Position numbers and translations under genes: made by a program
Part shown: positions 1 through 12,900 of the stretch, one piece after another
How the letters are laid out: each line of letters begins with the position of its first letter
Numbering within the stretch: position 1 is the stretch's first letter
From: Aquilaria yunnanensis
Taxonomy: Eukaryota; Streptophyta; Magnoliopsida; Malvales; Thymelaeaceae
NCBI GenBank assembly: GCA_039654915.1
Contig: CM077593.1
Coordinates: 111,277,413 to 111,341,412, forward strand
DNA length: 64,000 nucleotides
Direction: 5' to 3'
Notes under the pieces: generated by a model
Told to the model about the DNA's origin: nothing
The model's database searches: none
What the model saw: only the letters and a program-made list of their open reading frames with translations

Positions 1-53
1 ATTCATTCATTCATTCATTTCCCTCCTCCTACGCTGCTGTCATGTAATATCAG

Positions 54-2501
54 ATGGATTGTATTAAAGCTGGAAACAAAGGGTATGAAGCCCAGATCAC
101 GGTTGTTACCTTTTCCCGGGGAAGGGAAGCCGCTGACGACCGGTCAAAGTTCCGGATCCTCCTTGTAAGTTTCTCCCTTACCATCCACAACTAGGCCTCT
201 CTATTCTCTTTCTTTTCCTCGTCCAATGGTGCTTACCTCCTACATCACATATCCCTCAGATTGCAATTGGTGACTGCTCCTGTTGTTGACAGATGATTCC
301 TTGTCTTCCAGAGTTTTGGGCAGCATGGGAGGGAGCTCATTACCACCGAGCTTGCGCTGCGCATCCTCTCAATCTTAAGCGAGGAAGAGTTCCTACCCAA
401 CATGGATTCAGCTTCCTTGAACAATACCCTTGCCAGGGTTGTCATCAAGGTATTCATGTTTACACAACTAATTCTTACCCTTTGTTACTCATGCAGCTGC
501 TTCTTGTAAATTCAAACACTAGTTAGGAGATTACAGGGCTTTTTACCCAGTCTCTGCTCTGCTTGGTAGGGGATATCATATACTATGTGTATATATCCTC
601 CAGTGGAGATGCCTATCTGATTGCTTTTTTACCATGCTCTGGCAATTGATGTTTGGAGTTTTAACTAATTTTCAGGTGGTACCAATGGAAAATTTTAATG
701 GTCGGAAGCGTGTTGAAGCCGGAGATCATTGTGAAAGAAGAAATGGTAATCCAGCTTGTTATGTAAATCTATACGATTTTATGATTGCCTCGTGAAGTTG
801 AGATTCTTAGATTGACTTGTGGCAGGGAGAGGGGTTGATCTCAACCGGAATTGGAGCGTGGACTGGGGAAAGAAAGAAAAGGTTGGTTCACTTTACCTTA
901 TTTGTTGCATAGAATATGATTCGTGACCACCTCATGTTTGCTGTTATGGTAGCTTCTTGTTGCTGATCACATTTTGGTTCCCTGAACAATAGTAGCATGC
1001 CCATCAACAGGTTATTTGAGTAAGCTATAACTGGAATGTTATTGCATGGTCCTAACAACTGCCAGTATGTCCCATCACATACGAAGTGAAATGATATAGG
1101 ACCGAAGGAGGGAGGTACAGGCAGGCATAAGATCACATGTAGAAGTGTCAAAGGAAAAAAGGCCTACTTTGTTAGAGTTTTTAAAGGAAGAGAAATCCAA
1201 TTTACTTTGTCATGTAGCCATGCTCAATTAGGCTGATATTAAGGTTTAGTTAATTGGTTGGTTTTCTTTGTCTCCATTGTAGGATTATGACCCATATGAA
1301 GAGAATCCTGGAATTGCTCCTTTCAGTGAACCTGAAACACAGATTATGCGGAAACTTGCCATATCATTTGATCCTCATGTGTGGATAAATGTACATTCTG
1401 GTATGGAGGTAAGTACAATTTGACATCAATATTTACTTTCCTTTGATGCATTGTTTGACTAGTTGATTGTATAATGTTCTTTTTGTAATTTACTTGACCC
1501 TGTAGGCCCTATTTATGCCATATGACCATAAAAATACAACACCTGAAGGTTTGACATCACGTAAGATGAGGATGCTGCTTGAAGAATTGAATAAAGTTCA
1601 TTGCCAAAAACGTTGCATGACAGGGTCAGGTGGTGGTTCTGTCGGGTCAGTATACCTCTATAATACCGGAAAAATTTTCTCCAATTTTCAGTGAAGCGAT
1701 GTTAATGAAATTTCAGTTCCTTAATTGCAGTAACTTGAGGAATGTGCTGTTATGTTGCCTGGCAAAATGTCTATCCTATATATGTTCATATTCTTGTTTG
1801 TTTCTGTCTGTTAAGTTTGGCACAATTATTTGGCTGATTGCAGCTATCTTGCACACGGGACAGCTACTGATTATATGTATGATGTTGTGAGAGTCCCCAT
1901 GGCATTTACATTTGAGGTCTGTCTGATGCTAGTTCTTCAAGATGAATCACGTCTGTTACATGTTTACATTACCTTATTCGTACACATGTTTGGCCTTCTA
2001 CTGCAGATCTATGGAGACAGCTCTGCATCATCCAAAGATTGCTTTAAAATGTTCAATCCGATTGATCTTGTCACATTTAATGTATGTTCAATTTGCTCCA
2101 GATTTTCCAAAAGCCCCACTCTGTCTCTCCCTTTTTCCCCATATATGATACTTCCATGATTAACAGCTACCTAATTTTGCTTTTTTGTTCAGCGTGTCCT
2201 TAACAACTGGTCTGCTGTTCTATTCACAATTTTTAAGCTGGGGCCACACCAAGCTGATGTTCATTCAAAGGCTGTCATAACCAATTTGGAAAAATGGGTA
2301 TCAATGGATGAATATCTGGATGGTTACCTGATGGAAAGGAGAAACAGATATGGTAAGAAGATGGAAATATTTGATCTGGGAATGCAGGAGATTAGAACAT
2401 ATTTCAGACTCTTCTTATTATCCTCGGTGCTACTGCTGTTCATGTTTTGTTCAAGAATTTCAAAGAGTAGCAGACAAATAGTTTCAGCCATGTCTCTGTG
2501 A
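54..2501 (+). CDS. Plant M14 zinc carboxypeptidase with C-terminal membrane segment (5' partial)
   Basis: Metallocarboxypeptidase, expected to remove C-terminal residues and to be membrane-anchored. Exons read: 54-164, 312-449, 676-745, 826-881, 1283-1408, 1506-1645, 1844-1916, 2007-2081, 2193-2501. All have GT..AG borders and phases agree, giving 365 residues in the window. Catalytic features seen: GQHGRE (Zn ligands His and Glu) opening the second exon, VDLNRNW (substrate Arg), WINVHSG (third Zn ligand His), GYLAHGTATDY, and AFTFEIYG with the catalytic Glu. A hydrophobic stretch (FRLFLLSSVLLLFMF) near the C-terminus looks like a membrane anchor. The first in-window exon follows an intron acceptor, so the N-terminus and any signal peptide lie upstream of position 1. 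It resembles Arabidopsis At5g42320 from memory. Family call is firm; substrate unknown. Confidence 0.93.
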
Positions 2502-3452
2502 CACGTCTGTTTATGGACCTGGGATATAGAAATTTTCTCGGCCTGCCTATTCTTTGTAAGAGTGTGTGATATATGATTTGTAGAAACCGCAACAGATTAT
2601 CTCACTCACCAATTTGTAACTCCTCACATTCTTTATATTTATATAGGTCTCTATAATAGCATTCTTTTTTTTGAAAAAAAAAATGCATATTGAGCCTGTT
2701 TCTCCAAGTCTAAATGGGGTTTGTGGCTTTCTTGGCAACTATTCATTCATGGAACATGATTTGGCTGTTGCTGGATAAGAGGGGCATGGGAAAGGAAACA
2801 AACGGCAAATACAAATAAGCAAAAGCAGAAGACCTTGTGCAGAAATTTTATCCTTTTTCCCCTGTGGTTTGAGCAAAAGCAGAAGACCTTGTGCAGAAAA
2901 TTTATCCTTTTTGCCCTGTGGTTTGAATATCACTGTTAATGTCTGTGTTACACAATAGGCATGGGGAACAGTGAGTATCTCTTGTGCTCGAATGAAAATT
3001 GTCGCATACAATGGTTATACTTGTGCTAGACAAGAGAGATAACCCTGTCTGGTATCTCGAGTACGGTCTGGTCCTTCACGTCCCTGAGTATCCTGCTTTT
3101 CTTCACTCTTGACCTTCGAGGACAGTTTACTGAGTCCAGTTGTGTGTCCTACTCTACTCGAGGATGGATGCTTGACAGTTAACAGTAGTTCCTGCGAAAC
3201 CATAACCCAAAACTTCCTACAAAGCAGAAAATGATACTCTTGAAACGCCGATTATTTTAATTCCCCACTACTTCAGCTCCGGGTCCACAAGACAAACTTG
3301 TGTTATGCAGTTTGCATTCCATCAGATAAAATCCCAGAGGCATAAATGGAAGTAGATCATGCCATGGGTGCTCTCCCCACATCAATACCTTTCCAAACTC
3401 GAATATGACAGCTATTCCATCATAGCTTTTCTGAACGAGTCATGCTTGCGAA
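2502..3452. other. Convergent intergenic region (3' UTRs) with a 54-bp tandem duplication
   Basis: Gap between the stop codons of the carboxypeptidase (+) and CRP1 (-) genes; it must hold both 3' UTRs. Two near-identical 54-bp copies lie head to tail at 2819-2872 and 2873-2926, each starting GCAAAAGCAGAAGACC. No gene is seen. Short open frames across the duplication only repeat a translated copy of the repeat. Confidence 0.7.
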
Positions 3453-6400
3453 CTATGATCTTAGTCTCTGCTTCATGTACCTCAGTGCCGAGCGCAACAT
3501 TGCTCTAGACTTCCTATCAGGAGTGCAGCCAGACATAATCATTTCCTCATAGACAGCAGGAACCTATCAGGGAAACCATAATCCACATATTACAATAGGC
3601 TCAAACATATGTTAGACATAAATAAACTCAGCTGTACTATATGTAGAATTTGTTTCCCCCCACATTGGCCGAAATGTTTCTGACAAAGTATATTTAGATG
3701 TAGAGATGGCATGCACTTCTCGAGAGGTAATCAGTAGCAAGGGAAATTGTTCGGTATCAGGGAAGGAAATGTGTTACTTTGGTTCATGCAATCATGTAAA
3801 GCCTTCTTCCAGGATTGCATGGTGGAGATACCCCATAACCTTGGTTCCTCAATTGCTGCTCTGTATTTAAGAAACGGGAAATCCATGTCTACATAGATAC
3901 ATTAACCAAGAGAACTCAATAAAAATCTTCTCTGCTGTAACAAAGTCATTCACCTCTTCTTCATTCCGAGCTAATAAGAGGAAAAGCAACTAAACAAGTG
4001 AACATGACATGTCCGGTCCTGCACTAGTAAAATCTTTCCATATTTTTCGTACATATTAGGGGCTAAGGGCAGAGCAGAGATTTGAATCTTGGACCTTGGA
4101 TAACAACTTCAAAGCTTTGAAAACCAAACCAATGCTTGAGTTGTTGTACCCACTAGAAACATGCCATATGCAGCTCGAGAAATCACCAAATAGTTGGTCC
4201 ATAATGTAAATTTAAGTATTTAACAACTGGACAGACCATTACTTTCAACAATTGCCAAACTATGTACGGAAACAGGAAGCGAGTAAACTATGTAAAACAT
4301 TGTGCATGGTCTTCAGATCTAGTTTGTAAAGCTAAAAGGGATACCTTATGAAACTTTTCAACACGAATGAGGGCTTTCATCAATGTGGTGTATGTAATAA
4401 CATCCGGCTTAATGTCCTGAAAGTGCGAGTAAATGGGACTGGTAAGAGCATAAGACAAACTAAAAGAACGTAATAGTGATAAAAAGAAAAAAAAAAAAAA
4501 AAAGGAAAACAAGTACAAGACAAAGTGATGAGAATAAGTATAAAAAAAGGCAGACGCTTACGTTTTCCTTCATGTACTGCAATACGGCAAAGGCTTCAAC
4601 ATCTCTTCTATCCTCCCCAAAAGCATTAATCAATGAATTAAGAGCCAACAAGCTAGGTTTTAAACCATCCACTTGCATGACCCTGAATGCATTTACTGCC
4701 TGCTCAGATAAACCCTGTTGAAAAACATACGAGCAGGGTAAATTGGTGGCGAAATATTTTATTCATGAGAAAGTCTGCATAAAATCTTCAGGACTGGTGA
4801 GCAGTGAATGCAGCAGTTAGTGGAACAGAAGACAGCCCATCTGATTAGAAAACACAATCATCAGGCCCTTTACAGTCTCAACACACATTTAACATCAGGA
4901 ACTTGGGCACTTGAAGTCTTTGCCTTGGTGTCAACTTCAAGTGCACCAAGGTTGTCCCTGGCCTAAAGGCCAAAGTTCAAGCCTCCATTGAGGTACAAAC
5001 CCCTCGTTATATTGTCCCATTTACCCCTCTCAAGATTTGTAACTTGTACTAATTCCAAGTTTTTTTTTATAAAAAAATCAGGTACTAGGAATTTTGTGTT
5101 CTTGAATCCATATCTGAAACCCACTGTCTCTTATTCCACCTTCCTCTCCCCTTTTTCTTTTGGGGTTCGTTGGACTGTGAATGCAAACAATATGGTAGAC
5201 ACAGTTATATAAAAGGGATGCAAGAAACAGTCACCAATATAGGGTAGTTAAGGATGATGCTACGGTCTGGTCAAATTATCAAGAGTGGCTCAAGAACGAA
5301 AGCAATAGCTGGAGAACATACCCTTTGTGCATAAGCATTTATCAAGGCATTATACATGGCCGAGGAAGGCTTCAACCCTGCAGACTTCAAGTCCTCTAAG
5401 CAGTCTATAGCCTCATTAAATCTCCCTGCTTTTCCAAAGACATCTACAAGCGTGGTGTATGTGACAGTATTTGGCAACATGCCATGGCCTTGCATCTTTC
5501 TCAACAGGCCCTTGAGATCATCCCACCTCTCCTGCTCCCCAAATGAATTAATCATAATGTTAAACGTAGTAGTGCACGGCGAGTACCCTTTCTCCAGCAT
5601 CTCCTCAAACAATTCCTCAGCTCTGTGATGGTGTCCTGACTTACAGTGGCAATCTATCAGTGTATTCCAAGTGACAGTATCCGGTTCAACCCCCTCAGAG
5701 AGCATCCGATCGAAGGTATCCATGGCATGATCTAGGCAATTGTATTTCCCAAAAGCATCGATCATGACATTGAAAAAGTGCCTATCAGGTCTTATCCCAC
5801 TACTTTTCATCTCCCTCAAAACCTGAAATGATCTCTGCCACTCCCCTTTGTTGCGATAACCAGCTAAAATCCTGCTATAAACAAAGGAATTGGGGTGCAC
5901 GTTTTTAGCTTCCATTTCCTTGAGCACGATCCTTGCACTCTCCCACCTATCAGCAGAGGCGTATGCATCTATAAGGAGACTGTAAGTATGCTCATCCGGC
6001 AGCATCCCATTCCGCTCCATCTCCGATACAACCAACTCTGCGTCCTTCAACGAGCCCGCTTTTACGTACCCCTTGAGAAGAGCATTGTAGGCCCTCGTTC
6101 TCAAATCCAGCCCACTTCCTCGAATCTCCTCGAAAACAGCCTCTGCCTCAAGAATCCGACCGGAGTTGCTGAGGGAATTAATGACCGCCACAAGGGTAGG
6201 CGTCTTGGGATTGAGGCCAATCGCCTGCGCCATGGATAAGAAGCGCAGGGCTCGGGTGGGATCGTTGGCCCTGGCAAAACCGACAATGATGTCATTCAAA
6301 AGCTGCCCATCAAGCTCAATGTTGTCCAATCTGATCTCATTATAGAGCTTCTGCAGGAGGGCAGAGTCGATGTTGTTGGTGCGAGTGAGGGACTGAATAA

Positions 6401-7031
6401 TCAAGCTGTGGTTGACGAAATCGGGCTGGAAGCCGTCAAGCCTCATCCTGGACATCAAATTGAGGGCCTTCTCGAGGTCGTTGTTGCGAGCGCAGGCGCT
6501 GATGAGGGCGTTGTAAGTCAAGGGGGTGAGGGTTTGCCTCTGGGAGAGCAAGAAAGCTTCGTAAAGCTTCTCGGAGCGGCCGAGGGCGTGGATAAGAATG
6601 GAATAGAGAAGCTCGTAGGAGAAACAGAGGTTGTGCTTCTGAAGCCAGGAAACTAGGGCGTAGGCGACGTGGAGGGAGGAGGAGGAAGAGCAAAGGGATT
6701 TGAGGAGAGAGTGCCAGAGGGGAGCGGGGACGGCGCGGAAAGACTCGGCGAGCTGGAACTCAGCGGGGTGGAGGGAGGTGGGTGAAGAAGCGGAATGGGA
6801 GGGGGAGGGGGTGGGGGACGACGCGAGGAAGGAGAGCAGCGGAGCAAAGTCATAGCGGCGTTTATGGAGGGCAAGAACATCTTGGGCATCCTGTTCAGCG
6901 TGCGTTTGGTGTTGCAGGCCGAGAGAGGCGGAGCGGGGGATGAGGTAGAGGCGTGGGAAGGGGATGGTCGTGGGCGTGGGAGAGGATGGATTTCGAGCTG
7001 GGAATGGGAATTGGGATGGGAGCAGTAGCAT
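3453..7031 (-). CDS. CRP1: CRP1-type plastid pentatricopeptide repeat (PPR) protein
   Basis: P-class PPR RNA-binding protein. In maize and Arabidopsis CRP1 supports translation of plastid petA and psaC and petB-petD processing. Exons on the minus strand: 7031-5322, 4714-4562, 4416-4345, 3563-3453; every junction is in phase 0 and the product is 681 residues (family about 670-710). The start chosen is the ATG at 7031 ([10 protein letters not shown]), which opens a Ser/Pro/Arg-rich stretch like a plastid transit peptide; the open frame continues upstream without conserved sequence. Tandem 35-residue PPR motifs run from about residue 190 to the end ([76 protein letters not shown]). The last exons give [25 protein letters not shown] and [14 protein letters not shown]. 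There is no SMR or DYW domain. Alignment with remembered At5g42310 is colinear. Confidence 0.95.
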
Positions 7032-9920
7032 AGTAGTGTACTCTAGAATGGTAATAACACCGACCAAATCTCCTTGCTGTTTCCTTCCACCAGCTATGCT
7101 TCTACTCTGCAATGCTAGCGCCTGCGTTCTTGGCTGGGGCCTTGGGGTTGAGGGCGGGCGAACTATTGCAGTACAAACAACAAGAAATTCGTACTCGTAC
7201 AAGATTTACGTATGGGTTATTACTTATTAGTATTTGCCTGCTGCTTCATTATTTCATTATATTTGTGGTGGTCGCTGCTTCACGATTGCTACTTGCTAGT
7301 GAGTGAGTGATTGAAAGAATTTGGATTGGAATTTTTCTTCAAGTCGAGCAAGATATTATTTTTTGCCAGACCAGGGCAAGTTCAAAGTGTTGAAACACAA
7401 ACTAAACGGTATCCTTTCAGTGCTCGACTTCTACTGGTTTGTGTGTTTTTTTTTCGGCTATTGTTAATCGCTAAAACCTAGAAGTATAAAATAATAAAAA
7501 AAATAATATTAAATGTATTAAAAATTGTATAAATCTTATACAACATTTCAGGAAGCAGAATTTGATTGAATAAATAAAAGCTAACCGGTTCTACTCACCT
7601 TTTCAGTTGCCAACTAAATTTTATAATATAGAAGTTTGGGTTATTTTACGTTTTAAATTTTAAAAATTATGTGTTTGTATCAATTTTAGTTGGAAGTTTT
7701 TTACTCCTCTAGTATAGTTATTTATTGTTGTAAAAGTGGAGGTAATTTTACATAAGCAATTTCTATACAAAATAACTAAGAAATTGATAAAAGAAACTCA
7801 CATAAAACACAATATATGAGGTAGAGGACTTTAAAAGAATAATTGAGAAATTGACAAAAGGAACTAACATAAAACACGATATATGAGTTAGAGGACTTTA
7901 AAAGACACTAGTTGAGATAGGGGAATACATTAGAACCATCGTTATATTTAGGGGATGATATAGAGTTAAATGCACTTACTTTTACCAATTAAATTGTGTA
8001 AATTTTTCCCTGCTTTTGAATAGACTATAAAATTCACTCTTACTCATTATTTATCTATCTCTCTAAATATACAATTCACTTTTACTTATTTTTTACAATT
8101 TTATTTAAAAGCTAATATTATATATGCATAAAATAATTTAAATAATATTTTTCAAAAACATTAAAAAAATATTAATTTTTATTAAAAAAATAAAAAAATT
8201 AAAACTATTTTGTAAGATTCAATAAATATATAATTTAGATAAATAGTTTCAATTATGTAAGAATGAACATTTAAATGTATGTGTATTAATAATCCCCAAA
8301 ATAAATGACTCTTCGTACAAGGTTTTAATCTTTTACAATATGATGTAACATTTTTTCTAACGGTACTATACCATATTAGTATTGTATCATACCATCTCAT
8401 ATATAATAAAACCATAACTTTTAAAGCACAAAAAAAAAGTTCAAGTTTTTTTTTTCAAATATCAGTAAATATTTGTTGTAAAATTAATCAATTACACATA
8501 TTTAGAACAAATTTTACATAAACATATCAAAAATTAAAAGAAAGGAAAAATAAAAAATTATTAAGCCAATACTAAGATGGTATAGCCAATATGATGCGAG
8601 ACAATTGGTACAATTGGTATCAAAGGATACACATAGTACAAATGCACAACTTTTGTCTTGACTATCGTGTATCATTTATGCAATGGTACTGATACGTATC
8701 CTCTATACCGGATGGTACGATAAGAAATTCAGAATCATGTATCTCTTGCTTCCCTTATAGGAATATGGGTTGGCTGAGTTTTTTGGCTTGAATTCTTAGG
8801 GATAGAATTGTAAATGAATAGAGCAAACACTAACGAGGTTATGTTCGTATCCGTTCATTTAAGTTTAAACTAACACTAACAATAAATGAACAAATTTTTT
8901 CTGATTGTATTCATTCATGTTCATTGTTAACAATGATGTTGTTATGAACTAAATCAACTGGACAAATAAAAGTGTTTGTGAGCACCATAAATGAATATGT
9001 TCGTGAACAATATGATTTGTGAACTATATAAACAAACATAAACGGAGAAATAGACAAATAAATGAACAAAAAAAATCAAAAAATAGAAATAAATGAACTT
9101 ACAAAAAAATAAATAAATGAGTAAACGAACAACAAATGGAGAAATAAATGATCTAACATAAACGAACATCAACCAAATTATTTGTACACATAAATGAATG
9201 AACAGCTTTTTGTTTATGTTCAATCATTTAACTTAAATGAACATAAAATTTTGTTTATGATCAGTCATTTAATTGAACAAATGAATATAAACAATTTTTT
9301 TGTCAAATAGTTCACCAAACACTCCGTTCATTTACAATTATACTAGGGAAAAATATGTTTTAAGTCTTAATATATTTTCCTAAATCATTCTTAAATTTTT
9401 TTGATTTGCCAAACAAATTCTAAAACTTAAAACTGTTAACTCTATTAGTTGTGCACCACATTCACATACATAACAAAACAATCCTCAAATGTTCACATAC
9501 TTGTTTCAACTTTTACATGTCTTACATGTACATGCATCCATGCACTACATAATGGCTTTAACTCAGCTAAAACACATACCTAAGTTATAGGAGAGCTTTA
9601 GACACAATGCACTTCAGACACAAGATGCTGGACAACTGTTGCTTGGTATAGTAAGCATCATTACTAAAAATACCAAATGTGCTCCTAAAATCACCAAACT
9701 TTCTAGATCACAACTAAATACATTGAAGTTTAAATATCTAAAATTTTATATCAAAACTCAAACCATAAATGTCAGTTTGAATCAGATCTTTTTACTGAAC
9801 CTGAAATAGGCAGATTTGAGATAAGTTTCATTATGAAACTTAGTAAGGAGAACACTTATACTCATAAGGTATGTAACCCATAGTATTACCTGCATCCAAA
9901 GACACTAAAATATAAGAAAA
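7032..9920. other. AT-rich intergenic DNA upstream of CRP1
   Basis: The first few hundred bases presumably hold the CRP1 promoter and 5' UTR. From about 7.45 kb the sequence is very AT-rich with no gene. A diverged tandem duplication of about 70 bp lies at about 7775-7910 (AACACAATATATGAG versus AACACGATATATGAG). At about 8810-9330 there are many AATGAACA/TGTTCATT motifs in both orientations, typical of decayed non-autonomous DNA transposons of plants. The open frames here are AT-rich noise. Confidence 0.55.
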
Positions 9921-12900
9921 CATTCACAACTTGTCTATAATGAAATAGAAACAATCACAACTAGTTTGGAATAGAAACATTAATAACTTATTTGGAATGA
10001 AATGGAAACATTCATAACTAGTATGGATTAAAAACATTCACAACTTGTTTAGAATAAAATGAAAACATTCACAATTTGTTTCGAATAAAATTAAAACATT
10101 CACAATTTGTTTCGAATAAAATGAAAATATTCACAATTTATTTGGAATGAAAACGCTCATAACTTGTTTAAAATGAAATGAAAACATTCACAATTAATTT
10201 GGAATGAAGACATTCACAACTTGTTTAGAATGAAATTGAAGCATTCACAATTAGTTTCGAATGGAAACATTCATAACTTGTTTGGATTGTAAACATTCAC
10301 AACTTGTTTAGAATAAAACAGAAACATTGACAATTGATTTGGAATAGAAACATTTACAACTTGTTTAGAACGAAATGAAAACATTTAAAACTTATTTAGA
10401 ATGAAATGAGAATATTCACAACTTGCTTGGAATGGAAACATTCACAACTTGTTTGGATTGGAAACATTCACAACTTGTTTGGGTCAAAAACATTCACAAC
10501 ATGTCCAGAATTAAATGGAAGCATTCATAACTTATTTGGAAATGAAACATTCATAACTTGTTTGAAATGAAATGGAGACATTCACAACATGTTTAGAATG
10601 AAATAGAAACATTCACAACTAGTTTAGAATAAAAACACAACTTGTTCAGAAGGAAGTGGAAACATTCACAACTTGTTTATAATAAAATGGAAACATTTCT
10701 AACTTGTTTGGAAATGAACCTTTCACAACTTGCTTGGAATGACATGGAAACAATCACAATTTGTTTATAATGAAATGGAAACATTTCTAACTTGTTTGGA
10801 AATGAACCTTTCACAACTTGCTTGGAATGACATGGAAACAATCAAAATTATTTAAAATGGAAACAATTATAACTTGCTTAGAAAGAAATAAAAATATTCA
10901 CAGTTTGTTTAGAATGGAATCATTCACAATTTATTTAGAATGAAATGGAAATATTCACAATTAGTTTGGAATTGAAATATTCATAAAATTTTTAAAATGA
11001 AATAGAAACATTTACAACTTGTTTGGAGTCGAAGAATTCACAACTTGCTTCAAATGGAAACAATCATAACTTATTTGGAATGAAAATTTTAACAACTTAT
11101 TTATAATGAAATGAAAACATTCACAACTAGTTTGGAGTAGAATCACTCACAACTTGTTTGGGTTGGAAACACTCACAACTTGTTTATAATGAAATATGAA
11201 CATTCACAACTAATTTAGAATAGAAACATTCTTAACATGTTTAGAATAAAATAGAAACAATCCCAAATTGTTTCGAATGAAATAGAAACATTCACAACTT
11301 ATTTGGAATGAAAACATTCATAATTTTTTAAGAATGAAATGAAAACAATCACAACTTGTTTGAAATGGAAACATTCACAACTTATCTATAATAAAAGAAA
11401 ATTCACAATTTGTTTGGAATGAAATGAAAACATTCACAACTTATTTCAAATAAAATGAAAACATTCACAATTTATTTGGAATGGAAACATTTACATCCTG
11501 TTTAGAATAAAATAGAAATATTCAGAACTTGTTTGGAATTGAAATACTCACAACTTGTTTACAAAAAAGTAGAAATATTCACAATTAGTTTGGAATGCAA
11601 ATGTTTACAACTAGTTTGGAATGCAAATGTTCACAACTTATTTAGAATAAAATGGAAACATTCATAACTTGTTTTCAATGAAATGGAAATGTTCAAAACT
11701 TATTTGAAATAAAAACATCAATCACTTGTTTAGATTAAAATGGAGACATTCACAACTTTGTTTAGAATGAATTAGAAACATTTACAACTAGTTTGTAATG
11801 TAAGAATTTGTAACTTGTTTATACCAAAATGGAAATATTTACAAATTTTTTCAAATGAAAAGGAATAATTCACAACTTATTTATAATGAAAACATTCACA
11901 TCTTGTTTTGAATGAAATAGATACATTCACAACTTATTTAGAATGAAATAGAAACATTGACAACATATTTGGAATAGAAACCGTCACAACTTGTTTCAAA
12001 TAAAATGAAAACATTCACAATTTGTTTGTAATAAAAATATTCACAACTTCTTTAGAATGAAATATAAACATTCACAATTTATTTTGAATAAAACAAAAAC
12101 ATTCGTAATTAGCTTGAAATGGAAACATTCACAAGTTTTTTTACATATAAACATTCACAACATGTTTACAATGAAATGGAAACATTCACAACTTTGTTTA
12201 GAATGAATTGGAAACATTTACAACTAGTTTGTAATGCAAGAATTTGTAACTTGTTTATAACAAAATGGAAATATTTACAAATTTTTTCAATTGAAAAGGA
12301 ATAATTCACAACTTGTTTATAATAAAAACATTCACAACTTGTTTTGAATGAAATAGATACGTTCACAACTTATTTAGAATGAAATAGAAACATTGACAAC
12401 ATATTTGGAATATAAACCGTCACAACTTGTTTCAAATAAAATGAAAAAATTCACAACTTGTTTGTAATAAAAATATTCACAACTTCTTTAGAATAAAATA
12501 TAAGCATTCACAATTTATTTTGAATAAAACAAAAACATTCATAATTAGCTTGAAATGGAAACATTCACAAGTTTTTTTACATATAAACATTCACAACATG
12601 TTTACAATGAAATGGAAACATTCACAACTTGGTTGGAATGGAAATATTTACAACTTGTTTGGAATCAAAACATTCATCACTTATGTTATGATGAAATGAA
12701 AATAATCACAACTAGTTTGAAATAGAAACATTCACAACTAGTTTAGAATAAAAATATTCACAACTTGTTTAGAGTGAAATGAAAACATTTACAACTTATT
12801 TAGAATGGAAACACTCATAAATTGTTTGGAAGGAAAAGGAAACATTTGCTACTAATTTGGAATAGAATCATTCACTACTTGTTTAGAACATTCACAACTT

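Noticed and set aside
6408..7028. Several overlapping open frames on both strands across the 5' part of CRP1
   Set aside because: They are shadows of the GC-rich CRP1 first exon, which alone shows PPR motifs.
8954..9223. Minus-strand frame rich in Phe, Tyr and Ile
   Set aside because: It arises from AATGAACA-type repeat sequence read backwards; composition is that of AT-rich DNA, with no conserved motif.
12119..12366. Open frames on both strands within the 26/31-bp array
   Set aside because: They are short chance gaps between repeat-associated stops; the peptides just reflect the repeat unit.
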